A stretch of DNA of 64,000 bases from contig CADADR010000001.1 of the NCBI GenBank assembly GCA_902786745.1, positions 372,001-436,000 of the forward strand, read 5' to 3'. Position numbers and translations under genes: made by a program. Positions 16,253 through 27,100 of the stretch are shown here, one piece after another (within the stretch, counting starts at the first letter, position 1; each line of letters begins with the position of its first letter). A model generated the notes under the pieces. That model saw only the letters and a list, made by a program, of their open reading frames with translations, searched no databases and was not told where the DNA came from. The stretch is from an uncultured Bacteroidia bacterium (GTDB taxonomy: Bacteria > Bacteroidota > Bacteroidia > Bacteroidales > F082).

Positions 16253-17131
16253 TTAAGCATATAGTTGGTCGACATCGGCTCTGAGGTACCTACCCAAAGC
16301 GGAGCGGGTGGAGAGTCCGCCGAGGAGGATGCCCAACACGATAATGCCGACAAAGATGCCGATGATAATTCTATAGTCTTGAACTAAGGCCAGTTCGGGG
16401 AGCCGTTTCATGAGCCCATAGAGGAGCAAGGCCAGCATGGCGTCGGCGATCAGTGCGCCGAAGAAGCCTTGGGTGATGCCACTCTTGATGAAAGGCCTAC
16501 GGATATATGACGCGGTGGCGCCCACCAACAACATGCTGCGCACCAGGAAGCGCTTGGAATAGATGGAGAGACGCAAGGTGTAACGTATCAGCGCGATGGC
16601 GATGAAGAGCAAGGCGGCGCTGGCTATCATCAACGCGAAGCCGATGCGTTTGACGTTTTGGTTGATCAAGTTGACCATGGATTTCTGGTAGTAGATCTCC
16701 TTGACGTTGGGGTCTTTGAGCAGTTGCGCTTCGATGATGCTGAGGCTGTCGTTGTTGGCATAGTCGGCATTGAAGCGCACGTCGATGGAGGGCAGCAAGG
16801 GGTTCTCCTCGTTGCCCAGCCATTGCAGGAAGTCCTCGCCGAGGTCTTCGCTTAAGCGGCTGATGGCCTCCTCCTTGGTGATGTATTCCGTCGACTTCAC
16901 GCCAGGCATCTCGTCGAGTTCCTTTTTCAGTTTGAGTATGCTGGCTTCCTTCACATTGCTGTTCATCACCACCTCGAAACCGATGTTTTCCTTTAGGTGG
17001 CTGGAGAGTTTCTGGGCATGCATCATGAGCAAGGCAAACACGCCTAAGAGGAAGAGTACCAACGCGATACTCATCATCGACATGAAATAGGAACTTGCCA
17101 CACGGCGTCTGCTTGAGCTCTTCTCTGACAT
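16253..17131 (-). CDS. ftsX: Cell division protein FtsX
   Basis: A 292-residue permease with one N-terminal helix (about 18-38), a periplasmic domain (about 45-165) and three C-terminal helices. This is the FtsX topology; with FtsE it activates septal peptidoglycan hydrolases. Family cues are LKENIGFEVVMN, KKELDEMPGVKSTEYITKEEA and the C-terminal RRPFIKSGITQGFFGALIAD. No ftsE is adjacent, which is usual in Bacteroidota. It heads the block with DUF3098, uppP, truB and queA. A -7 box (17175-17182) lies upstream. Confidence 0.92.
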   Translation of the reverse strand: MSEKSSSRRRVASSYFMSMMSIALVLFLLGVFALLMMHAQKLSSHLKENIGFEVVMNSNVKEASILKLKKELDEMPGVKSTEYITKEEAISRLSEDLGEDFLQWLGNEENPLLPSIDVRFNADYANNDSLSIIEAQLLKDPNVKEIYYQKSMVNLINQNVKRIGFALMIASAALLFIAIALIRYTLRLSIYSKRFLVRSMLLVGATASYIRRPFIKSGITQGFFGALIADAMLALLLYGLMKRLPELALVQDYRIIIGIFVGIIVLGILLGGLSTRSALGRYLRADVDQLYA

Positions 17132-17174
17132 CTTTACTTCGATTAACTCAGTAACCTCATCATAAATGAAACTG

Positions 17175-17233
17175 CAAAGATAGGAGATTTATTTCAATCT
17201 TACTTTTCATTCTCGGTTTTTTCCCTATTTTTG
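17175..17233. promoter_or_regulatory. Divergent promoters for ftsX and the carboxylase gene
   Basis: TATCTTTG on the minus strand at 17182-17175 (for ftsX) and TATTTTTG on the plus strand at 17226-17233 (for the carboxylase gene at 17254). Both fit TAnnTTTG. Confidence 0.6.
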
Positions 17234-17253
17234 TGCTTGAAAATCGAAGCACT

Positions 17254-18861
17254 ATGCAGGTACTAAAATCCAATATACGCACCGATTCTGAGGAGTTTCG
17301 TCAGAACGAAAAGAACTTCCTCACTTTAATGGCGCAATACCGTGAGGCGATGTCGGCCTCCATGCAGGGTGGCGGCGAGGCGGCCGTGGCCAAACACAAG
17401 AAACGCAACAAGCTGCTTGCCCGCGAACGTATCGACTTGCTTATCGACCCGAACACGCCTTTCTTGGAGTTGTCGCCGATGGCGGCCTACGGCACCTATA
17501 ACAACGACTTCCCCTCTGCGGGTATCATCACTGGCATCGGCGTGATTCAAGGCAGAGAGGCTGTCATCGTGGCCAACGATGCCACGGTGAAAGGCGGCAC
17601 CTATATGCAGTACACGGTGAAGAAACACCTCCGTGCCCAGGAGATTGCCATGGAGAATCATCTGCCTTGCGTCTATATGGTCGACAGCGGCGGCGCTTTC
17701 CTGCCTGAGCAGGACACGGTCTTCCCCGACCGCGACCACTTCGGCCGTTTCTTTTACAACCAGGCGCGTATGTCGGCTATGGGCATCCCACAGATTGCCA
17801 TCGTGATGGGCATGTGCACCGCTGGCGGTGCCTACGTGCCAGCCATGAGTGACGAGACCATCATCGTGCGTAACCAAGGTACCATCTATCTCGGTGGACC
17901 ACCTTTGGTGAAGGCGGCCACGGGCGAGGTGGTCACGGCAGAGGAGTTGGGTGGCGGCGAGATGCACACATCGGTTTCGGGTGTGGCGGACCACTTGGCC
18001 GAGAGCGATCAACACGCCCTGCAGATTTGCCGTAACATCTTCAAGACCTTGGAGAAGTCGCACCGCCAGAAACTGGACATGCTGCCTGTAGAGGCTCCTT
18101 TATACGACCCGCACGACCTTTATGGTCTTGCCCCCATCGACTTCCACAAGCTCGTCGACCCGCGTGAGATCATCGCCCGCATCGTCGACGGTAGCCGCTT
18201 CCAGGAGTTCAAGTCGCGCTATGCCACTACCATCGTGTGCGGCTTCGCTCATCTCATGGGCTTCCCCGTGGGCATTATCGCCAACTTTGGCGTGTTGTTT
18301 TCGGAGTCGGCACTAAAAGCCACCCACTTCATCGAGTTGTGTTGCCAACGCAACATTCCGTTGGTGTTCTTGCAGAACATCACGGGCTTCATGGTGGGTA
18401 AGCAGTATGAACAGGGCGGCATTGCCAAAGACGGAGCCAAGATGGTGCACGCCGTCTCCAATGCCAACGTGCCCAAGTTCACCGTCATCTTCGGCGGCTC
18501 GTTTGGCGCAGGTAACTATGGCATGGCGGGTCGTGCCTACAGCCCGAGGCTGTTGTTCATGTGGCCCAATGCCAAGATCTCCGTTATGGGTGGCGAGCAG
18601 GCAGCCAGTGTGTTGGCTACGGTGAAGGAAGACCAATACAAATACAAGGGCCTTGAGGTACCGACTGATGAAATAGCGAAACTGAAAAAGGAAATCCTGG
18701 CCAAATACGACTACGAAGGCTCGGCGTTCTATAGCACGGCACGACTTTGGGACGATGGCATCATCGACCCTGTCGACACCCGAAAGATATTGGCTTTAGG
18801 CATCGCCGCTTCCTTGAACCAACCCTTCCCGCCGCAGCAGTTTGGTGTGTTTAGGATGTAA
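17254..18861 (+). CDS. Acyl-CoA carboxylase beta subunit, methylcrotonoyl-CoA carboxylase-like
   Basis: A 535-residue carboxyltransferase subunit that moves CO2 from biotin to an acyl-CoA. The crotonase-fold halves are recognisable. [39 protein letters not shown] and [11 protein letters not shown] resemble the beta chain of 3-methylcrotonoyl-CoA carboxylase (leucine catabolism) more than propionyl-CoA carboxylase; this is judged from remembered family patterns. No biotin carboxylase or biotin-carrier gene is adjacent, so the partner must be elsewhere. The ATG at 17254 fits the promoter at 17226-17233. The defence island starts right after this stop codon. Confidence 0.87.
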   Translation: MQVLKSNIRTDSEEFRQNEKNFLTLMAQYREAMSASMQGGGEAAVAKHKKRNKLLARERIDLLIDPNTPFLELSPMAAYGTYNNDFPSAGIITGIGVIQGREAVIVANDATVKGGTYMQYTVKKHLRAQEIAMENHLPCVYMVDSGGAFLPEQDTVFPDRDHFGRFFYNQARMSAMGIPQIAIVMGMCTAGGAYVPAMSDETIIVRNQGTIYLGGPPLVKAATGEVVTAEELGGGEMHTSVSGVADHLAESDQHALQICRNIFKTLEKSHRQKLDMLPVEAPLYDPHDLYGLAPIDFHKLVDPREIIARIVDGSRFQEFKSRYATTIVCGFAHLMGFPVGIIANFGVLFSESALKATHFIELCCQRNIPLVFLQNITGFMVGKQYEQGGIAKDGAKMVHAVSNANVPKFTVIFGGSFGAGNYGMAGRAYSPRLLFMWPNAKISVMGGEQAASVLATVKEDQYKYKGLEVPTDEIAKLKKEILAKYDYEGSAFYSTARLWDDGIIDPVDTRKILALGIAASLNQPFPPQQFGVFRM

Positions 18862-18886
18862 GGATTTGGGGAATAAATTGATTGTT

Positions 18887-21800
18887 ATGGGAACAAATTT
18901 CTTTACAAACGAAAGCCAAAACACGCTTCTTGAAAAGATAGAAGGCGTTTTAAAATACAAGAAAGTGCATTTCTTTGATGCGCTTGTCGGTTACTTTCGG
19001 GCATCAGGATATTTCAGGATCAGGAAATTCATTCAGCAAACCCCGAAAATCCGGTTTTTAGTCGGGATCAATGTGGACAAATTGACTTATCAGGCTAATC
19101 AGCAGGGTCTTTTATTCAATCCCAATGCGGAGCAATCGCAAGAAGAGTTCTTCAAGGAAATCAAGAAAAACATCCAGGAAGCGAAATATGATAAGGAAGT
19201 GGAAGAAGGCATGTATCAATTCATTGAGGACATTATGACACGTCGGATTGAAATGCGTATCCACCCCAAGCAGAATATTCACGCCAAGATTTACATTTTC
19301 AGGGAAGAAGTTTATCATCCGCATGGTTATGGCTCTGTCATTACAGGTTCTAGTAACCTAACCGAAGCAGGGTTGGAAAAGAACTTCGAATTCAATGTTG
19401 AACTTCGTTATGATGATGATATTCAGTTTGCCACAGAAACCTTTGAAAGGCTTTGGGAGGAGGCAGTGGAAATCGATTTGAGCAATGTTGAGAAGATAAA
19501 ACAAGAATCCTATTTGAATCCCGATTTCACACCTTATCAGATATACTTGAAGTTTTTGTTGGAGTATTTTGGCAAGAGCATTGACTTTGATCCCAATTCG
19601 GTTTCGGATTTACCCAAGGGCTATAAAAAGTTATCCTATCAGGTGGATGCTGTCAATGATGGCTATGCCAAAATGATGAAACACAACGGGTTTTTCTTGT
19701 CCGATGTGGTTGGTCTTGGAAAAACAGTGGTTGCGGCACTGATTGCAAAGAAGTTTTTCTTTTCCAATGGTTTCCCGACATATCGCTCGCATACTTTGGT
19801 GATTGTGCCGCCTGCGTTGAAGGAGAATTGGGAAGAAACCTTGTCCACTTTTAAGATTGATAACTTCAAGATTGTCACCAATGGCAGCCTGCACAAAATC
19901 AAGGATGCGGGGCTTTATGATTTGGTAATTGTAGATGAGGCCCATAAGTTTAGGTCGGATACGGCAAGCATGTATAATGAACTCCAGAAAATCTGTAAGA
20001 CGAAGACACGAAGACAATATCCCGATGGAAGATACTACGACAAAAAAGTAATGCTTGTTTCGGCGACACCTTTGAACAATCGCCCTGAAGACATTGCCAA
20101 TCTGGTCTATCTGTTTCAAGATTCAAAGGACAGCACCTTGGAAGAAAGCAACTTGCAGCGATTCTTCCGTGAGCAGATTGAGAAATACAATAAACTCAAG
20201 AAAGAAAAGAATATGGAACTGATTTCAAAGGAAATCAAGGCCATATATGAAAAAATCCGCGTAAAAGTGGTCGAGCCGCTGACCGTGCGCCGTACCCGTA
20301 CAGACTTGATGGAAAATGAAGCCTATAGGAAGGATTTGCTAGAACAAGGTGTCGTTTTTCCAGATGTTCAATCGCCAGAAAAAATCTATTATCAACTCGA
20401 TGCGACTTTAGAGCAACTGTATGACAAAACGCTGATTTACTTGAAAGGAAAAGAAACTGGGTTGAATTATTTCCGGTACCAAGCCATCAAATATCTCAAT
20501 CCTGATAAGAAGAAAAAATACAAAAATGCGGACAGGATTTCAGACGAGTTGGCTGGAATCATGAAAACCTTGCTGGTCAAGCGCATTGACAGCAGTTTTT
20601 TCGCTTTCAAGCAGTCGCTCAACAGGTACTATCAAGCCAACAAAGTGATGTTGGATATGTTTGAAAAAGGAACTATTTATATTGCTCCAAACCTGAAAGT
20701 CAACGAATTGCTCGGCAATGGCAAAGAAGAGGAACTGATTAAATTGATCAATGAAGCCATCTATGCCGACCCGACCATTGAGATTTGCAGTCCTAGTGAC
20801 TTTTTGCCAGGTTTCAAAGAAGGATTGGAGAAAGATGATGCGATGTTGAAAGAACTTGTTGAGGCTTGGAACAAAATCGACTATGACCCCAAATTGGATA
20901 TTTTTCTAGATTATCTGAAAAACAGGCTGTTTGACAAGGCTATCAACAACGAGGGTAAACTTTTGGTTTTTTCCGAAAGCAAAGAAACGACAAAATATCT
21001 TTCGGATGCTTTGAAAAAAGAAGGCTACACTCGTTTGCTGACCGTTCAAAGTGCCAATCGCAATGAAATGATGCCAGTGTTGCGAGCGAATTTTGATGCC
21101 AATTATGAGGGAGAAAGGAAAAACGATTTCGACATCATCATATCTACAGAAGTGCTTGCCGAAGGTGTCAATCTTCACAGGTCAAATATCATTGTCAACT
21201 ATGACACACCTTGGAACTCGACGAGACTGATGCAGCGCATTGGGCGTGTCAATCGTATCGGTAGCACGGCCAGTAAGATTTATATTTTCAATTTCTTCCC
21301 AACCGCCAAAGTCAACAACGACATTGAGTTAGAGAAAAAGGCAAAGATGAAGCTTTTTGCCTTCCATGCGGCTTTGGGTGAGGACAGCCAGATTTATTCC
21401 ACAGACGAAACCCCAGAGACCTTTGGCCTTTTCGACAAGGATGTTGACGAGGAACGCGACGAGAAACTTCGTTATCTGATGTGGTTGCGTAAAATCAAGG
21501 AAGACGATCCTGACTTGATAAAGTCTATTGCCAAACTGCCTCTGCGTGCGCGTGTGGGTAGGAAAGACAAGGTCAAGCGGCATTGCACATTGACCTTTAT
21601 CCGTAACAACCGTCGTGATGCTTTTACATTTGTGCGCGAGGATGGGAGTATTGAAGAATTGTCATTCCTTGAAGCCGTGAAGGAGTTTGAGGCAAGAGTC
21701 GATGAAAAGTCCATACCGCTTCACGACCTGCACCATCAGCAGGTGGCAAGAGCGATAGAAGCCTTTGCGGAGCAAGAAGAGGATACGAAAGCCACGACAA

Positions 21801-22156
21801 GCAAAGTGAATGTTGCGCAAGGTCCGAACGAGAAAAAGGCCATTGCCTATTTGGACGGTTTTTTGAGCATTCCCAATATCACCGATGAGGAAACCGAACT
21901 GATTCACAAAGCCAAACGCGCCATTACCACGGGTAAGTTCCAGCAGTTGCAAAGGGATGTAAACAAGTTAAAGACATCTGTCAAAAAGACACCGATTAAG
22001 CCCGCTGTCCTTTTGGAGAAAATGATAAACATCATTTCTGAATATCCTTTGGATACCGTCAATTTGAACGAATCCAAGGCGGCAAACAGCAGCATCGTTC
22101 AAGCAAAAAAGGAAGTCCATCCCGAAATCATCATTTCGGAGAGTTTTAATTCATAA
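18887..22156 (+). CDS. PLD-like domain / SNF2-type helicase
   Basis: A 1089-residue protein that opens the island. The N-terminal phospholipase D-like nuclease fold has HAKIYIF at about 130 and GSSNLTEAGL at about 155. A superfamily 2 helicase core follows: Walker A VGLGKT (about 275), DEAH (about 350), SATPLNN (about 391), and motifs V/VI in TEVLAEGVNLH ... QRIGRVNRIGS (about 755-791). Only one HxK half-site is obvious, so the PLD part could bind DNA rather than cut it, or act as a dimer. Such helicases accompany DNA methyltransferases in restriction-like systems (DrmD of class 1 DISARM is the nearest analogue I know). The ATG at 18887 is preferred over a TTG at 18842 that overlaps the carboxylase gene. 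Confidence 0.85.
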   Translation: MGTNFFTNESQNTLLEKIEGVLKYKKVHFFDALVGYFRASGYFRIRKFIQQTPKIRFLVGINVDKLTYQANQQGLLFNPNAEQSQEEFFKEIKKNIQEAKYDKEVEEGMYQFIEDIMTRRIEMRIHPKQNIHAKIYIFREEVYHPHGYGSVITGSSNLTEAGLEKNFEFNVELRYDDDIQFATETFERLWEEAVEIDLSNVEKIKQESYLNPDFTPYQIYLKFLLEYFGKSIDFDPNSVSDLPKGYKKLSYQVDAVNDGYAKMMKHNGFFLSDVVGLGKTVVAALIAKKFFFSNGFPTYRSHTLVIVPPALKENWEETLSTFKIDNFKIVTNGSLHKIKDAGLYDLVIVDEAHKFRSDTASMYNELQKICKTKTRRQYPDGRYYDKKVMLVSATPLNNRPEDIANLVYLFQDSKDSTLEESNLQRFFREQIEKYNKLKKEKNMELISKEIKAIYEKIRVKVVEPLTVRRTRTDLMENEAYRKDLLEQGVVFPDVQSPEKIYYQLDATLEQLYDKTLIYLKGKETGLNYFRYQAIKYLNPDKKKKYKNADRISDELAGIMKTLLVKRIDSSFFAFKQSLNRYYQANKVMLDMFEKGTIYIAPNLKVNELLGNGKEEELIKLINEAIYADPTIEICSPSDFLPGFKEGLEKDDAMLKELVEAWNKIDYDPKLDIFLDYLKNRLFDKAINNEGKLLVFSESKETTKYLSDALKKEGYTRLLTVQSANRNEMMPVLRANFDANYEGERKNDFDIIISTEVLAEGVNLHRSNIIVNYDTPWNSTRLMQRIGRVNRIGSTASKIYIFNFFPTAKVNNDIELEKKAKMKLFAFHAALGEDSQIYSTDETPETFGLFDKDVDEERDEKLRYLMWLRKIKEDDPDLIKSIAKLPLRARVGRKDKVKRHCTLTFIRNNRRDAFTFVREDGSIEELSFLEAVKEFEARVDEKSIPLHDLHHQQVARAIEAFAEQEEDTKATTSKVNVAQGPNEKKAIAYLDGFLSIPNITDEETELIHKAKRAITTGKFQQLQRDVNKLKTSVKKTPIKPAVLLEKMINIISEYPLDTVNLNESKAANSSIVQAKKEVHPEIIISESFNS

Positions 22157-22168
22157 AATCAGTAAACT

Positions 22169-24154
22169 ATGAAAACGGCACAGGAATTATTTGAGGATTT
22201 GAATTCTAATGATGAAAATGTCAGAATTGAGGCGAAGCGAGCCTCCGAAATCGGGAAAAGCATCATGGAAACCGTTTGCGCCTTTGCCAACGAGCCTGAT
22301 TTGGATGGCGGTTATCTTCTTTTGGGTGCAGTCAGAAAAGGTTTTGACAACAACGGCTTTCCCATCTATGAGCCGGAAAACATTGCAAATCCCGACAAGG
22401 TTCAAATCGATATTGCCAACCAATGTGCATCGGTTTTTAATGTGCGTATTCGTCCTCAAATTGAAACAGAGGTTGTTGATGGTAAAACCGTTATTGTGGT
22501 GAGGGTGGATGAGGCTCCCGCTTCACAAAAACCTATATATTTTGAGAAAAGGGGTCTGCCACAAGGGGCTTATCGTCGAATTGGGTCGTCAGACCAAAAA
22601 TGTACGGAAGACGACATGCCGGTTTTCTATTCTTCCGCGGAAAGTTTCGATTGTTCCATAGTTAAAGGATCAAGTTTGGAAGACATTGATGAAAATGCCG
22701 TGTCATATTATAGAAAATTGAGAGAAAAGGTTAATCCGAATGCCGAAGAATTGACCTACGACGACACTAATCTTTTGTTGGCTTTGCGGGCTTGTGAGAA
22801 AGACAAATCAGGATCTTTTGTCCTTACTTATACAGGGCTAATTGTATTTGGAAAATCTATGGCTTTGCGACGACTGATGCCTGCGTTAAGGGTTGACTAT
22901 ATTCGTGTTTCAGGTAACAGGTGGGTAGAGAATCCTGATAAGCGTTTCGAATCGACGATTGACATGCGTGGAGCATTTATTCTTTTGGTCAACCGTGCAT
23001 TGAATGCAATAACAGATGACCTGCCCAAAGGCTTTGAACTTAAAGACGGCAACCTGCAAGCTTCAACACCTGTTGACATTCCAAATGACACCTTGCGTGA
23101 GGCTATTGTCAACGCATTCATTCACCGTTCGTTCCGGGTGAACCAACCCATTCAAATTATTAGATACTCTAATCGTTTGGAAATCACAAATCCAGGTTAT
23201 TCCTTGAAATCGCCCGAACATCTTGGTGAGCCTGGTTCCGAATTGAGAAATCAATATGTAAGTTCGATTTTCCATGAAACCAACTTGGCTGAAACCAAAG
23301 GTTCAGGCATCAAAACAATGCGTGAACAGATGAAAAAGGCGAAGTTGATGCCTCCAACATTTGAGTCAAGCAGGGAAAACAACCAGTTCACGACTCGTTT
23401 GTTGTTCCATCATTTATTGGGGAAAGACGATATCGAATGGCTTTCGTTGTTTGCTAAATATGAATTGAATAATGAACAGAAGTTGTCGTTGATTTTCATC
23501 CGTGAATTGGGTGCCATCGATAACGTTACTTATCGTCAACTAAATAGTGATATAACATCTAGAAAAGCAACGGTTGACCTTCATCGTATGTGTGAGATGG
23601 GTTTGTTTGAGCTGAAGGGACAAAGCAGAAATGCTTATTATATTGCTGGGCCGAATTTAGAGCCTCATATTGGCAAAAATGACGGAGAAATAAGTAGAGG
23701 TGACGGAGAAATAAGTAGAGGTGACGAAGAAATAAGTAGAGGTGACGGAGAAATAAGTAGAGCTAACGAAGAAAATGGTAGAGGTGACGGCCTTAATAGT
23801 AGAGGTGGCGGCCTTAATAGTAGAGGTGACAGCCTTAATAGTAGAGGTGACAGCCTTAATAGTAGAGGTGATAGCCATAATAGTAGAGGTGACCATTTGC
23901 CATTGGAATTAAAAGAAAGAATAAAACAACTGGGCAAGCGTACTAATCCCAAGGAAATGGAAAGGTTGATTATAGATTTGTGTAATTGGAATCCTTTATC
24001 GCTTAAGGAAATAGCAAAACTAATAAATAGAAAAACTTCTTCCGTTAGGTATTTGTATCTAAACAAGTTAATAGCCCAAGGCAAACTCTTCTACACCATC
24101 CCCGAAATGCTAAACCATCCCAACCAAAAATACACTACAAAGAAAAAACAATAA
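22169..24154 (+). CDS. Schlafen AlbA_2 / HATPase_c_4 ATP-binding protein with heptapeptide repeats
   Basis: A 661-residue protein. Residues about 10-150 form an AlbA_2 (Schlafen-type) domain, seen in IEAKRASEIGKSIMETVCAFAN and YLLLGAVRKG. Residues about 290-390 match the HATPase_c_4 ATP-binding region (REAIVNAFIHRSF, RLEITNPG, GSGIKTMREQM). Residues 506-575 are ten 7-residue repeats of the type GEISRGD/SLNSRGD. A C-terminal helical domain (590-655) looks HTH-like (LSLKEIAKLINRKTSSVRYLY). Proteins of this kind often lie inside restriction-modification loci as regulators or accessories. It starts 12 bp after the helicase stop, and its stop overlaps the methyltransferase ATG. Confidence 0.85.
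   Translation: MKTAQELFEDLNSNDENVRIEAKRASEIGKSIMETVCAFANEPDLDGGYLLLGAVRKGFDNNGFPIYEPENIANPDKVQIDIANQCASVFNVRIRPQIETEVVDGKTVIVVRVDEAPASQKPIYFEKRGLPQGAYRRIGSSDQKCTEDDMPVFYSSAESFDCSIVKGSSLEDIDENAVSYYRKLREKVNPNAEELTYDDTNLLLALRACEKDKSGSFVLTYTGLIVFGKSMALRRLMPALRVDYIRVSGNRWVENPDKRFESTIDMRGAFILLVNRALNAITDDLPKGFELKDGNLQASTPVDIPNDTLREAIVNAFIHRSFRVNQPIQIIRYSNRLEITNPGYSLKSPEHLGEPGSELRNQYVSSIFHETNLAETKGSGIKTMREQMKKAKLMPPTFESSRENNQFTTRLLFHHLLGKDDIEWLSLFAKYELNNEQKLSLIFIRELGAIDNVTYRQLNSDITSRKATVDLHRMCEMGLFELKGQSRNAYYIAGPNLEPHIGKNDGEISRGDGEISRGDEEISRGDGEISRANEENGRGDGLNSRGGGLNSRGDSLNSRGDSLNSRGDSHNSRGDHLPLELKERIKQLGKRTNPKEMERLIIDLCNWNPLSLKEIAKLINRKTSSVRYLYLNKLIAQGKLFYTIPEMLNHPNQKYTTKKKQ
23684..23893 (+). repeat. 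21-bp tandem repeat, ten in-frame units
   Basis: Ten consecutive 21-bp units of the type GGAGAAATAAGTAGAGGTGAC. The first four are GAA/GGA-rich (EISRGD) and the last five read LNSRGD/HNSRGD. Because the unit is a multiple of three, gain or loss changes linker length without breaking the frame. The repeat lies between the ATPase domain and the C-terminal helical domain. Confidence 0.95.
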
Positions 24155-27100
24155 TGATTGCAACTATGAACCAGCAAGAATTAAAGCATATATTGTCGTC
24201 GAAGTTCGATTTTGAAAAGTGGAAAGACCTTCTTGGAACGATGTTCCTGAAAATCGATTACCTGACGAAACCCATACAGATTGAGGCGGCTTTGGTGAAA
24301 AGCGGCGGACAAGTGGGAGTGATTCGCCTTGACGATAGCCGTTCCTTAGGCTTGTTCAAGTTTGAGGTGGCCGACAACATCAAGATTGCGCGAAACAGGA
24401 AAGGCTTGCGCGACATTGCCATCAAGTATGTTGACCAAGACATTACCCACGGAGCTTTGGTGTTGTACTATTCTGAAGACCAAGCCGATTACCGCTTGAC
24501 TTTCGTTTCAAAGCAAACCTCGCTCAACGAAGACGGCGAGTTTGTAACAAAAGCCACCGCCCCGAAACGCTATACTTTCCTGCTGGGCGAGAACGAGCCT
24601 TGCACGACGGCTGCCAACCGTTTGCTGGAACTGATCAACAAAAAGAAAAGCGGCTCGGTGTATCTGGCTGATGTTACGGAGGCATTTTCCGTGGAGCGTC
24701 TTAACAAGGACTTTTTCAAAGGCTACAAAGACCAATATGGGAAGTTCCTCAACTATATAGGTGAGCAATCAAAAGCCAACCGCGACTATGTGAAGAAACT
24801 TCTCGGACGATTGGTCTTTCTCCAGTTCCTGCAAAAGAAATGCTGGATGGGTGTGCCTGTAAACAATACAAACTGGGAAGGTGGCGATAAGAATTATCTC
24901 AACAATTTGATTGAAAACTACAAGGGCAACAACCGCCTGTTGAGCGATGTATTGGAGGTCCTGTTCTTCAATACGCTCAACGAGAAGCGAGATAACGACC
25001 TGGCTGACAAAATTTTGGGCGAAAACATCAAAATACCTTATCTCAACGGCGGTTTGTTCGACAAAGACAGTTTGGATAAGTTAGACATTGATTTTCCATA
25101 CGACTATTTCAAGGAGCTGATGGAGTTCTTTGCCATGTACAACTTCACCATCGACGAGAACGACCCCGACGATGCCGAAGTGGGCGTTGACCCCGAAATG
25201 CTTGGGCACATCTTCGAAAATCTTTTGGAAGATAATAAGGACAAGGGAGCATTCTATACGCCGAAAGAGATTGTACAGTATATGAGCCAGGAAAGCATTG
25301 CCCAATATCTGAAAACCCATACCGAGGAAACACTACATACCGCTATTGAAGGACTAATTAAGGAGAGAAAAGTGGATGAGGCCCTTCAAAACAAGGCTTC
25401 AGCCTCCAAAGTATATGATTTGTTGCGCGATGTGAAGGTCTGCGACCCTGCCATTGGTTCGGGTGCTTTCCCGATGGGTGTACTGAATGTGCTTTATCAT
25501 TCCCGACAGGTTTTGTATGGTTTCACAAAATCCATGGAGCCCTTCTCACCCGCTGCCGTGAAACGCGAAATCATACAGAACAATATTTATGGTGTTGATA
25601 TTGAGCAGGGTGCCATTGACATTGCCCGGTTGCGCTTCTGGCTGGCATTGGTTGTAGACGAACTGAAGCCAGAGCCGCTTCCGAATCTTGATTACAAAAT
25701 TATGCAGGGGAATAGCCTTTTGGAGAGTTTCGAAGGTTTGGATATGAGTCGTATTGCAGGTAGGACTGTTGGACGACCTTCAAATTCCCCACAATTGATC
25801 ATAGGTCTTGACAGCGACCTCAACCGCAAAAACCTACAAAAACTTATGCGTCAGTATTTCTCTACTGACGATCATACAGCTAAAGCTGAATTGCGACAAA
25901 CCATTAATAATGAGGTGAAATCACTTATCCGAAACAGCCTTGGTGGGACGACTGCTTCATTAAACCATTTGGAACAGCTTGATTGCTCTGCCAATAGCGA
26001 CTTTTTCTTATGGCATACATGGTTCAAAGATGTTTTTGACAATGGTGGTTTCGATGTGGTGATTGGAAATCCGCCGTATATTCGGCCTCATCATCTTGAC
26101 GAGGAAACGAAACAACAATTGTGGAGGTATTATTCAACATACGAGAAAAAGGCCGATATTTATGTTTGTTTTTTGGAAAGAGCTATTAAATTAGCAAAGA
26201 CAAAAGGTGTTATTACTTTTATTGTATCTGATGGTTGGCTTAGATTAGATAGTTTTGAAAAATTACGATTGTATTTATTAAAAGAAACTGATGTAAATCA
26301 GATTGTTGATTTTACAAAAGATGTTTTTGATTCTGCAACAGTTAAGACTTGTATTTTATCATTGACAAAAGGATTGACACCAAACCATCAATTAAACTCA
26401 GCAATATTAAATGATAAAGTTGATTTAGAAAATATAGAGTTCAATAGAATACCTCAATCTGTTTTTGATACGACCTATAAACATGTTTTTGATTTGTCTA
26501 TAGAGTCAACATCAATGCTATTAAAAGAGCACATAAAAAACAAATCAATTCCTTTGGAAAAAAAGTTTTCTTTATCTTTTGGGTTAAAAACTGGAGATGA
26601 TGAGAAGTATTTAACATTCAATCCCATGGTGTCTCCACATTGTAAGAAACTTCTTAGAGGTGCCAATGTTAACCGTTGGATTATTGATTTCAAAGGAGAA
26701 TATGTGATTTATTTGCCTGAAGAAATGCGAAAAAACAAATCTACAGCAAGACCGGGAAATAAAAAACGATTTGAGCAACCCAAGGTTCTTGTTCGAGATA
26801 CTGGTGGAGGGCTTATGGCGACTTATGACAATGACAGTTATTATGTGAAAGATGTAATTATAATAGAGGATGAACATTGCAATGAATCTATATTAAAAGT
26901 ATTGGCCGCACTTCTCAATTCAAAAACCCTTAGATGGTATTATGAAACTTCATTCCCGACCCTTCATGTTCAACGTGATGAACTCGCATCGTTACCGATT
27001 CCAAAATCAATATTCGAAACTGATATGTGTCCAATTATTACTTTCGTTGACCAAATTCTTGCCGCCAAGAAGGAGAATCCGCTTGCAGACATAAGCGTTT

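Noticed and set aside
18842..18886. TTG start that would extend the PLD-helicase into the carboxylase gene
   Set aside because: The added residues overlap the carboxylase 3' end and are unlike the family N-terminus. ATG 18887 is a normal start.
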